64,000 bases of DNA from NCBI GenBank assembly GCA_947591155.1, contig CANQDA010000014.1, positions 1-64,000 of the forward strand, read 5' to 3'. The translations under genes were made by a program, and so were the position numbers. The notes under the pieces are model-generated. The model did not search any database. It was given only the letters and a program-made list of their open reading frames with translations, and was not told the DNA's origin. The stretch comes from an uncultured Lachnospiraceae bacterium. Its GTDB lineage: Bacteria; Bacillota; Clostridia; Lachnospirales; Lachnospiraceae. The stretch's first letter is position 1, and each line of letters opens with the position of its first letter. Positions 7,247 through 14,429 of this stretch are shown here, in pieces.

Positions 7247-9235
7247 TTACCCTCTCATATCCCCCGCGCCGTCTTCCTCGTATGCCTTTTGCAGCACCTC
7301 CATCGTGCGCGTGAAGTCCTCCCGGATCATATACCTGTCGTAGTTATAGTACGTCCACTCTCCCTTCGGCTCAGTCTTCCATACGATCGTCATCATTCCG
7401 ACTGACTCGTCCGTGAACAGGCCGTTGCTCTCGGCAAGATCCTTCTGGTAGGCCCTGATCAGTCTGCGGCTTGCCTCCTCTGTGAGCGTCATGCCGTTCA
7501 TCACGCTCGGATCCGAGTATTCCCACTCACGGTCGTCCGCCGAGGTTTCAATCGACGTCTCAATTTCAACGCCCAGACCTTTTGTCGTCTTTTCGTCATT
7601 CGCATCCTGCTGCTCTTTCAACTTCTCGTCCAGCTTCTCCTCCTGCATTTTGTAATTCTCCTGTGTAAGCTTCTCCCACTGTTCCTGCGGCAGATCCACC
7701 CAGACGCTTCCGACTTTTTCCAGTTTCGCGTCGTCCCAGCTCAGGATCGGGTAGTAGTTCTCTCTGTACCCCTTGTCCTTCATCAGCTCCCGCTGCGCTT
7801 TCTTATACAAATCCCGCTTCACCATATAACTGCGGCAGATCGTCCTGCCGGACTTCAGGCGGTACTCCATGTTCAGGCTGACATAATACCCGTCAAAATC
7901 ACCTTCCTGCACATTCCGCACCCCGTCCTCGGCCAGCGGATAGAGCAGATCGACCTTGTCCGTCTCCAACATGCGCAGGATATCCTGTTCGTTCCGGATC
8001 TTCTCCCCATCCTCGTCGTAATAACTGAAACCGCCATTGGCAAAGCGCACGGACATCGCCGCGAGCTCTTCTTTTTCCGGAAGGTAGGTATTGATCCCGC
8101 ACAGGTCAAAACGGAAAAACAGGAAGATCGCCAGGGACACTGCCAATGTCACGACGATGTGCCACTTGTGCGCGAGCGCCTGCCGGATATCCCAGCGGTA
8201 GATAAACTCCATGATCACGCAGGCAAGCGCGCCGAAGACCGCGACAAAGCAGAGCTCCCACACCACCGAATTAAGCTCTTCGTAGACGGCCATTCCGACA
8301 AACAGCGCCGCAGGAACCGCCAGCAGAATCTTGATCAGTCCTTCCGTCCAGCGAAACGCGAGCGCCTTCCCGGCGGCCTCCGTCTTTCGCACACGGCACA
8401 GCACGAGGCACAGCGCCGTCATGAGCGCAGGAAGCACCAGAAACAGACAGATACTCCCAAGATCCGGCCACATGCCGGTCAATCCCTGCCGCACGGCCTC
8501 CCCGTCCGCCCGCCAGCTGAGGATCATGATCCACGGCGAAGAGCGGTCCAACATCACCCTGCGGCCCGTCAGATAAAGTTTGTAAGCCTCTCCCAGAAAC
8601 GTGGCTCCGTCCGGGCACAGCGTCGGCAGAAACATCTCCTGGCAGCCGCAGACCACCAGCCAGAGCATCGGCAGATACACGGACAGCGTGCCGATCGCCA
8701 GCACAGAGGTCAGCGTCTTCCCGGTCAGCAGCACCGCCACAGCGGCGGCCGAATAGCTCGTCAGGAAAAAGAGGATCCCCAGCAGGATTGCCGACGCCAT
8801 CTCCTGCACGACCGTCGCGGACATCACTCCGTAGAGCGCGCCGATGAGGATCGCCAGCGCCTGGTTCGCCAGGAACGGGATCACGAAGGTCAGCGTCCCC
8901 GCCGCAAATTTCACGAGGAACAGCGCCTCCCTGCGCAGCCCCAGACTGTAATAGAAGTCCAGCCGTTTGCGCGAATGCAGATAACTGAACACGGCGAGCG
9001 CGCAGAGGATACCCATCGCCACGATTGTCACCGTGGTGAGCGTCTTTTCGAAACCGACGTTCTCATACAGCACGTCGGCAAGCGACCTCACTCTGGCCTT
9101 CTTTTCCAGCGCGAGCGGCAACAGAAGCCGAAATGGAATGACCAGGGCAAACAGAAGCGCCTGCAGGGCCGTCAGCCAGCCGAGCTTCTTCCACTCGTTG
9201 ATCGTCAGCTTAAAAAATGAGATTCTTGATGTCAT
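7247..9235 (-). CDS. ABC transporter permease with large extracytoplasmic domain
   Basis: A 662-residue integral membrane protein. Several hydrophobic segments lie in residues 20-320 (for example TALQALLFALVIPF, TVTIVAMGILCALAVFSYL, AILLGILFFLTSYSAAAVAVLL), and there is another near residues 345-365. The last 290 residues form a charged soluble domain with no recognised catalytic motif. It overlaps the end of the ATPase gene by 26 bp, so the two are translationally coupled. With the GntR-type regulator this is the arrangement of YtrA-controlled exporters that respond to cell-envelope stress or antimicrobial compounds. The transported substrate is not predictable. Confidence 0.8.
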   Translation of the reverse strand: MTSRISFFKLTINEWKKLGWLTALQALLFALVIPFRLLLPLALEKKARVRSLADVLYENVGFEKTLTTVTIVAMGILCALAVFSYLHSRKRLDFYYSLGLRREALFLVKFAAGTLTFVIPFLANQALAILIGALYGVMSATVVQEMASAILLGILFFLTSYSAAAVAVLLTGKTLTSVLAIGTLSVYLPMLWLVVCGCQEMFLPTLCPDGATFLGEAYKLYLTGRRVMLDRSSPWIMILSWRADGEAVRQGLTGMWPDLGSICLFLVLPALMTALCLVLCRVRKTEAAGKALAFRWTEGLIKILLAVPAALFVGMAVYEELNSVVWELCFVAVFGALACVIMEFIYRWDIRQALAHKWHIVVTLAVSLAIFLFFRFDLCGINTYLPEKEELAAMSVRFANGGFSYYDEDGEKIRNEQDILRMLETDKVDLLYPLAEDGVRNVQEGDFDGYYVSLNMEYRLKSGRTICRSYMVKRDLYKKAQRELMKDKGYRENYYPILSWDDAKLEKVGSVWVDLPQEQWEKLTQENYKMQEEKLDEKLKEQQDANDEKTTKGLGVEIETSIETSADDREWEYSDPSVMNGMTLTEEASRRLIRAYQKDLAESNGLFTDESVGMMTIVWKTEPKGEWTYYNYDRYMIREDFTRTMEVLQKAYEEDGAGDMRG

Positions 9236-10112
9236 AACCGGCCACCTCCGTTTCGCTGATAAATATCTCCTCGAGGGTCAGCGGGAGCAGTTCGAAGAAC
9301 AGCGGCTCCTTCTCCTGCACCTTTGCCGTGATCTCCTCCCGCTCCCCGCGCGCCACAAGAGTGAGCAGCGTTCCGCGCTTCTCGTGCTGGAGCACCGTGA
9401 GCTCGGACAGCAGTTCCTCCTCACACTGCGTCGTTCGCAGCACGCACTGGAGCTTGTGGATGCCGAGCTTCATCTCGTCGAGGTCCTTCGCGAAGAGTAC
9501 CCCGCCCTTGTGCAGCAGGCCGACGTGATCGCAGATGTCCTCGATCTCGCGCAGACTGTGCGACGCGATCACCGGCGTGAATTCGCGGTTCAGAAGCTCG
9601 GACGCGAACAGGCTCTTGACCGCCTGCCGCATGACCGGGTCGAGCCCGTCGAAGGTCTCGTCGCAGAACAGGTACTTCGTGTTCGCGCACAGGCCGAGCA
9701 ACACCGCCACTTGCTTTCGCATGCCCTTCGAGAAGCCGGAGAGCTTGCGCTTCGGGTCGAGGTCGAATTTCCTGATCAGCTCATCGAAGCGCGCCCGGTC
9801 GAATTCCGGATATACGATCGCGTAGTAGTCCCGCATCGTGTTGGCCGTCGCGTTCGGGAAAAACCAGCCCGTGTCCGCGAGGAAACAGATCTTCTCCTTC
9901 GCCTGCGGTTCCTCCCAGACTGGCGTCCCGTCAATCTTCACATTGCCGCCCTCCGGCTTCAGCACCCCGGCCGCCACGCGCAGCAGCGTGCTCTTGCCGG
10001 CGCCGTTCGTCCCCACGAGACCGAAGATGCAGCCATCGTCGATCTGTGCGTCGACGTGATTTAGGGCCGTCACATCCCCGAACTGCTTCGTCACATCCTG
10101 TATCTGTATCAT
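9210..10112 (-). CDS. ABC transporter ATP-binding protein
   Basis: A 300-residue nucleotide-binding subunit. Walker A is GTNGAGKST (about residues 34-42), the ABC signature is LSGFSKGMRKQ, and Walker B with the catalytic Glu is YLFCDETFDGLD, where the usual Pro after Glu is Thr. A switch His is present in ASHSLREIED. The C-terminal 80 residues are an accessory domain common in this exporter type. The start ATG overlaps the stop of the regulator gene as ATGA, showing coupling in a regulator-ATPase-permease operon. Confidence 0.9.
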   Translation of the reverse strand: MIQIQDVTKQFGDVTALNHVDAQIDDGCIFGLVGTNGAGKSTLLRVAAGVLKPEGGNVKIDGTPVWEEPQAKEKICFLADTGWFFPNATANTMRDYYAIVYPEFDRARFDELIRKFDLDPKRKLSGFSKGMRKQVAVLLGLCANTKYLFCDETFDGLDPVMRQAVKSLFASELLNREFTPVIASHSLREIEDICDHVGLLHKGGVLFAKDLDEMKLGIHKLQCVLRTTQCEEELLSELTVLQHEKRGTLLTLVARGEREEITAKVQEKEPLFFELLPLTLEEIFISETEVAGYDIKNLIF

Positions 10113-10615
10113 GAGTTTGCTCCCCCTTCCGTATTGCTTTTCATCTGATTTCCTTTTTCCCGGTCAGCGGCCGTTTGCTTCTCTTTTTCAGCATCTCTCC
10201 ACTCAGCCACCGTTTGCCGCCCTTCGCGTATAAACTGTGTCTGCCTCTGCTGACCTTCCCGATAATACCGCTCGGCGCGCTGCGTGAACTCCCCGCAGCT
10301 GATCCCGAGCTCCTTTCCCCTCTCGACCAGCTCCCGCAGCTCCCGGTACACGCCCTCCTGCTTCTGAAGCTTTAGTCCGGCGTTACCCGAGACAAAATTC
10401 CCGCGCCCCTTCACCGGATAAATGTACCCTTCCTGCTCCAGCGCACTGTATGCTTTCTGGATCGTGTTCGGGTTGATCGAAAGCTCCATCGCCAGAGAGC
10501 GCACGGAGGGCATCTGGCTGTCCGGCTCCAGCACACCGTTCACGATCAGCGTCTGGAAGCGCTCTATGATCTGTTCGTAAATTGGCTTTCGATTCTGAAG
10601 ATCAATTCCGATCAT
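10109..10615 (-). CDS. GntR-family transcriptional regulator, YtrA type
   Basis: A 168-residue regulator with an N-terminal winged helix (residues 5-75: PIYEQIIERFQTLIV, SVRSLAMELSINPNTIQKAYSALEQEGYIY), which is the canonical GntR recognition region. The effector domain is short and helical, as in the YtrA subfamily that accompanies ABC transporters. It heads the operon with the ATPase and permease. Its promoter carries a perfect inverted repeat over the start point (10725-10747), the expected site of autorepression. The start follows AGGTGAAAG. Confidence 0.9.
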   Translation of the reverse strand: MIGIDLQNRKPIYEQIIERFQTLIVNGVLEPDSQMPSVRSLAMELSINPNTIQKAYSALEQEGYIYPVKGRGNFVSGNAGLKLQKQEGVYRELRELVERGKELGISCGEFTQRAERYYREGQQRQTQFIREGRQTVAEWRDAEKEKQTAADREKGNQMKSNTEGGANS

Positions 10616-10724
10616 TCTTTCACCTGCCGTTTCCTATTATTCTTTTTCATCATTTTACCTGTGGGCATTCCATATTTTTGCTGATCGTTTACCCGTTAGG
10701 TTTCCATACTTCTTCCGATATCAA

Positions 10725-10780
10725 GTGTACTAGTATTCATAGTACACCAAATTTATACCACATGGAATTATCTCTGTCAA
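10725..10780 (-). promoter_or_regulatory. Promoter and palindromic operator of the GntR-ABC operon
   Basis: On the minus strand TTGACA (10775-10780) and TATAAA (10752-10757) are 17 bp apart. Immediately downstream, over the expected start point, lies a perfect inverted repeat, GTGTACTA-N7-TAGTACAC (10725-10747). A repressor bound there would block initiation. Confidence 0.75.
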
Positions 10781-10812
10781 GAAAAATACTACTCATACTT
10801 TTGACAAAGAGC

Positions 10813-10866
10813 AAAAAAAATCCCCGGCAATCTCACATTTCCATCGGGAAAGCAGAATTGCCGGGG
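10813..10866 (-). terminator. Intrinsic terminator of the second SH3b lipoprotein gene
   Basis: The arms CCCCGGCAAT and ATTGCCGGGG form a 10-bp GC-rich stem followed on the minus strand by a run of eight T. It starts 18 bp after the stop codon. Confidence 0.85.
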
Positions 10867-10883
10867 AAAACATTTTTATGAAA

Positions 10884-11711
10884 TTATTCTGCGAACAAGT
10901 TCCTGTTCACATAACCGACCGTTCCGTTGTAGTCGATCTTGTACCAGCGATCCGTGCTGCCGAGCGCCGTCACATTCGTGCCGGACGCGACCACTCCGAT
11001 GATGTCGCCGTCCTGCGAAGGCGTCTGGCGGATATTCGCGCCTGCCGTCGCCTGCAGCGCAAATGTCTCTGCAAAGCTCTCAACATTGTACTGCGAGTCT
11101 ACATCGGAAGCAGGCACCGTGTTCGCGCCTGTGGAGACCGGCGTTGATGAAGTATCGGAAGAGTTTCCGTCATCGGATGGGGTCGTCTCGCCGGACGCCT
11201 CCGCCGCGCGTTCCTCCTCGCTCTTCGGCTCTACCGCGTCGCCGGATACAAATTCCTTGGACACGTAACCGTTCTGCTCATAGTCCTCGACATCCACGAC
11301 ATACCAGTTCGGCGTCTCTCCGACGACCGTGATGGCCTCGCCCTGATCGAAGCTGTCGAAGATCTCGCTGTCGTCGCCCGTGCCCGGAGCGGTGCGGACA
11401 TTGATGTCGTCCGCCGCATACACGGTGATATAATTCTCATACTGCGTCTCCTGCGCTTTCTCCTCCTCGACCGTCAGCACCTTCGGCTCTGTCTCAGACT
11501 CGGTGGGCGGCTCTGTCGGAGGCTCGGTAGGCGGCTCTGTCGGAGGTTCGGTCGGCTTCTCCGTCGGCGCCTCGGTCGGCTCCTCCGTCGGCGCCTCAGT
11601 GACCTTCTCCGTCATCGGCTCCTTCTTCAGCTTATCACAGCCTGTCGCCAGCAACGCAACTGAACCGATCAGCAACGCCGCGAGCAACAGTCTTGTCTTC
11701 TCAACTTTCAT
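10884..11711 (-). CDS. Lipoprotein with two SH3b domains and a (PTE)n spacer
   Basis: A 275-residue exported protein. The start at 11711 is chosen because GGAGG precedes it and a signal peptide with lipobox (LLATGC) follows at once; an upstream in-frame ATG has no such support. After the lipid Cys comes a spacer of repeated PTE/PTEPPTE units about 45 residues long, probably a cell-wall-spanning linker. Two SH3b domains follow (DDINVRTAPGTGDD..NGYVSKEF and GANIRQTPSQDGD..VGYVNRNLF), separated by an acidic Ser/Thr linker. The likely role is binding in the cell wall; the partner is unknown. It shares its design with the lipoprotein at 1687-3168. Confidence 0.85.
   Translation of the reverse strand: MKVEKTRLLLAALLIGSVALLATGCDKLKKEPMTEKVTEAPTEEPTEAPTEKPTEPPTEPPTEPPTEPPTESETEPKVLTVEEEKAQETQYENYITVYAADDINVRTAPGTGDDSEIFDSFDQGEAITVVGETPNWYVVDVEDYEQNGYVSKEFVSGDAVEPKSEEERAAEASGETTPSDDGNSSDTSSTPVSTGANTVPASDVDSQYNVESFAETFALQATAGANIRQTPSQDGDIIGVVASGTNVTALGSTDRWYKIDYNGTVGYVNRNLFAE
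11500..11605. repeat. Coding repeat encoding PTE/PPTE units
   Basis: Short units based on GGCTCTGTCGGA/GGCTCGGTCGGC recur through this stretch and encode the Pro-Thr-Glu linker of the lipoprotein. Such arrays can change length by slippage. Confidence 0.6.
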
Positions 11712-11772
11712 TGCATTTTCCCTCCATAGTAATATTTCTTTACAAAAACACCCATTTTTATACTTCTTATGC

Positions 11773-11801
11773 ATCATACCACGCAGTTTTTAAAATAGCA
11801 A
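11773..11801 (-). promoter_or_regulatory. Promoter of the second SH3b lipoprotein
   Basis: TTGCTA and TATGAT with a 17-bp spacer lie on the minus strand, 62 bp upstream of the start at 11711. Confidence 0.6.
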
Positions 11802-11868
11802 GGCTAATCAGAAAATTTAGATGTTTCTTAAGCTTTCAGCCATACAAAGAAATGAAAAGACAGGCCAA

Positions 11869-11998
11869 GCAGATTTATCTGCATTGGACTGGATTTGCAT
11901 TTCATGGATGTGCGGGAAGCGCACATCTAGCCACAGACAGGAGCTGCTATGCAGCGAATAGCCCGCAAGGGCGGTCTGCGACGCGAAGCTAGTCCTGT
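11869..11998. other. Structured non-coding segment between nrdD and the lipoprotein promoter
   Basis: This gap carries nested palindromes. One hairpin is GCAGATTTATCTGC (11869-11882). A perfect GATGTGCG/CGCACATC stem lies at 11907-11927. A 62-nt branched structure closed by ACAGGA and TCCTGT (11937-11998) has inner GCTGC/GCAGC and GCCC/GGGC hairpins. There is no convincing coding frame with a ribosome site and no run of T that would make it a simple terminator. It lies just downstream of nrdD and may be an interspersed repeat or a structured RNA. Confidence 0.4.
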
Positions 11999-12030
11999 AA
12001 GGGTGGCATAGTATGGCCGACAATATAAAT

Positions 12031-14163
12031 TTACATGGATTTCCTCTCCGCGATCTCCGCCATCTTCGCGGAATTCAGCCTCGTGTCCCCGTGCACGCGG
12101 CTGTACGACAGATATCCGTTCATGCGGTCGATCTTCGTCAGGTTGCGCGAACCGCACTTCGGGCAAACGTCCATCTCAAGCTCCTGATGCCCGCAGTCGT
12201 CGCAGTAGGCCAGAGAAAGATTCACGCCCTCGTAGTAACCGAGCTTCATCGCGCGGCGAATTAGGCTCTTGATCGCCTCGATATTGTAGTCGATCGGATA
12301 GCGCACGTACTGGATCTTGCCGCCGTTGCAGAGCTCCCAGAATCTCCCCTCCAGATCCTGCTTCTCGATCGGCGTGATGTCCTCGGTGACGTGGCAGTGG
12401 AAGCTGTTGCTCACGTACGGGCGGTCGGAAACGTTCTCCACGATGCCGTACTTCTTGCGGAACTGCTCCACCTGTAGCCCGCAGAGGCTCTCTGCCGGCG
12501 TCCCGTAGATCGCGTAGAGCCAGCCGTCCTCCTCCTTGAACTGCGTCACCTTCTCATTGATATGCTTCAGCACGTCGAGCGCAAACTGCCCGTCCTGTGC
12601 GATGGATTTTCCGTTGTAGAGCTCCTGCAGCTCGTTGAGCGCCGTGATGCCGAACGAGGAAGTCATCGGCTTCAGGATCGGCTTGATCTTGTCGTGCGGC
12701 TGCAGATGTCCGCCGTAGAAGCCGCCCTCGCAGTAGCCGAGCGGGTTCGTGGACGCGCGCATCTCGCCCAGATATTCATAGGTGCGGATGTGGAGCCTGC
12801 GGATCATCTCGAGATACTCGTCGAGCACCTCGTAGAAACCGCGGCTCTCCGCGCGGGACTTCGCCAAAATCATCGGCAGGTGCAGGCTGACCGCGCCGAC
12901 ATTGAAGCGCCCCACGAATACCGGCACGTCGTCGTCATCGGCCGGCTTCATGCCGCCTCTCTCATACCAGGGACTCAAAAACGCCCTGCAGCCCATCGGG
13001 CTGATGACCTTGCCGTATTTCTTGTACATGCTCGCGATGTAACCCTCGCCGGTCAGCGAAAGCCAGTCCGGATACATCGTCTTCGCCGAACACTGGACGC
13101 CCTTCTCGAACACATCCTCGGACACGCCGCCCGGACCGTGCAGATTCTCGTCGTACAGGAAGACGATCTTCGGGAAAAGCACCGGCTTCTTGTTGCCTTT
13201 CTTGCCCTGGCCCTCCCTGTGCACTTCGAGCAGGGAGATCGAGATCATCTTCTCGAACTTGCTCGTGCCGAGACCCAGCGTCACCGTCACGAACGGGTAA
13301 TCGCCGCGCGAGGAACCGACCGTGTTCAGCTTGTACTCGATGCCCTGCCAGCCCTGGTCGCAATCTCTCTTGACCTTGTCGTTCGCGTACTGCTCCGCCT
13401 TCTCCTGTGCATGCTCCCAGGACGCGTCGGCGTATTTCATGAATTCTTCCTTATACTTTTTATAGCTCTTCTCCGCGTACGGAGCCAGAATCTTGTCCAC
13501 CTCCGGCACCGTGAAGCCGCCGTACTGCTGCGCCGCCGTGCTCAGGATGATATCGCCCATCACGTCAAACGCCGTGTCGAGCGTCTTCGGCTCGTTGTAC
13601 CAGACATTGCCCATTTCGAAGCCGTCCTTCAGCACCTCGCCGACGTTGAACAGACAGCAGTTCATCGTGTCGAGGCGCGCGGACTGGTCGTGAATGTAGA
13701 TGTAACCGTCCTTGCAGGCCTGCAGCTCGTCGCGCGTCATGAAGAACTTGCGGTAGAGCTCCTTGTTCAGCTCGTTGAAGATCAGGCTGCGCTTCGTCGC
13801 CACGAGCGCGCTGTCCGTGTTCGCGTTGCTCTTGTCGCCGATGTAGCGGATCGACTGGCTCTTCGTGTAGACGTCGTCCATCATATGGATGAAGTCGAGC
13901 TTGTAGTTGCGGTAGTCGCGGTAGCTCTTCGCCACGGCCGGGTTCACCGCCTCGAGCGCGCCCTCGACGATGTTGTGCATCTCCTGGATCGTGATGCCCT
14001 CCTTGCCCAGGGATTTCGCCTTGTCCTTCGCGAAATCACAGAGGAACTGGAGCTCCTCATCCGTGAACTTGTAGAGGATGCGCGTCGCGGACTTGTTCAC
14101 CGCTACAATGATCTTCTGAACGTTAAACTCTTCGTGGGTTCCGTCTTTCTTAATTACATACAT
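12031..14163 (-). CDS. nrdD: Anaerobic ribonucleoside-triphosphate reductase (class III, NrdD)
   Basis: A 710-residue glycyl-radical enzyme that makes dNTPs from NTPs without oxygen. An N-terminal ATP-cone (residues 1-90, VIKKDGTHEEFNVQKII) would give allosteric control by ATP/dATP. The C-terminus has a four-Cys zinc site (CDDCGHQE..CPKCG) followed by MNGYLS, which holds the radical glycine. Activation needs the radical-SAM protein NrdG, which is not next to it in this window. Two NrdR boxes sit just upstream (14183-14230), so NrdR repression is expected. Confidence 0.95.
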   Translation of the reverse strand: MYVIKKDGTHEEFNVQKIIVAVNKSATRILYKFTDEELQFLCDFAKDKAKSLGKEGITIQEMHNIVEGALEAVNPAVAKSYRDYRNYKLDFIHMMDDVYTKSQSIRYIGDKSNANTDSALVATKRSLIFNELNKELYRKFFMTRDELQACKDGYIYIHDQSARLDTMNCCLFNVGEVLKDGFEMGNVWYNEPKTLDTAFDVMGDIILSTAAQQYGGFTVPEVDKILAPYAEKSYKKYKEEFMKYADASWEHAQEKAEQYANDKVKRDCDQGWQGIEYKLNTVGSSRGDYPFVTVTLGLGTSKFEKMISISLLEVHREGQGKKGNKKPVLFPKIVFLYDENLHGPGGVSEDVFEKGVQCSAKTMYPDWLSLTGEGYIASMYKKYGKVISPMGCRAFLSPWYERGGMKPADDDDVPVFVGRFNVGAVSLHLPMILAKSRAESRGFYEVLDEYLEMIRRLHIRTYEYLGEMRASTNPLGYCEGGFYGGHLQPHDKIKPILKPMTSSFGITALNELQELYNGKSIAQDGQFALDVLKHINEKVTQFKEEDGWLYAIYGTPAESLCGLQVEQFRKKYGIVENVSDRPYVSNSFHCHVTEDITPIEKQDLEGRFWELCNGGKIQYVRYPIDYNIEAIKSLIRRAMKLGYYEGVNLSLAYCDDCGHQELEMDVCPKCGSRNLTKIDRMNGYLSYSRVHGDTRLNSAKMAEIAERKSM

Positions 14164-14182
14164 AGCTCAATTACCTCTTTGC

Positions 14183-14230
14183 ACACTAGATATAGTGCCT
14201 TTCCTTACGTGAAAAAACTATATGTTGTTC
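14183..14230 (-). promoter_or_regulatory. Tandem NrdR boxes upstream of nrdD
   Basis: Box 1 is ACACTAGATATAGTGC (14183-14198) and box 2 is AAACTATATGTTGTTC (14215-14230). Both resemble the NrdR consensus ACACTATATATTGTGT. Their start-to-start distance is 32 bp, the three-turn spacing usual for NrdR targets. They lie 20-67 bp from the nrdD start. Confidence 0.75.
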
Positions 14231-14291
14231 CGAGTATACATCCAAATCTGCTGTTTGTAAAGAAAAAAATCATGGTTCATGAACATCGGAC

Positions 14292-14411
14292 GGAATCGCA
14301 CGGTACCCTTCCTGGGTATTTCCCGTCAAAACCGCAATATCGGCTTTTAAAAGGGAAAGCCGATATTGAACGGCTTTGTGCCAGAAAACACCCGGAAATC
14401 CCTGCGATTCC
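14292..14411. repeat. 120-bp interspersed palindromic element, copy A
   Basis: The element is closed by GGAATCGCA and TGCGATTCC and contains a perfect 13-bp inner stem (CAATATCGGCTTT at 14335-14347 against AAAGCCGATATTG at 14356-14368), with further partial pairing (GGGTATTTCC against GGAAATCCC). Copy B at 46852-46971 has exactly the same length in the opposite orientation and differs at about three positions. Copy A lies 18 bp after the stop of the deacetylase-like gene. No coding capacity is apparent. Confidence 0.85.
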
Positions 14412-14429
14412 TGTCAATGAAACACCAAT

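Noticed and set aside
8159..9220. Long plus-strand open frame opposite the ABC permease
   Set aside because: It is a GC-rich antisense shadow with an Arg/His/Gln-rich product, no ribosome site and no family features. Similar shadows lie opposite nrdD, gatB, aspS, nhaC and glnA.
11937..11998. tRNA gene
   Set aside because: The fold is branched, but there is no TTCGA T-loop, no D-loop consensus and no anticodon arm of the right size.
11817..12023. Short minus-strand frame after nrdD
   Set aside because: It lies across nested palindromes, lacks a ribosome site and its product is not protein-like, so the segment is treated as non-coding.
14292..14411. Integron attC site
   Set aside because: It is a long interrupted hairpin, but it lacks the RYYYAAC/GTTRRRY core sites, and no integrase or cassette array is present.
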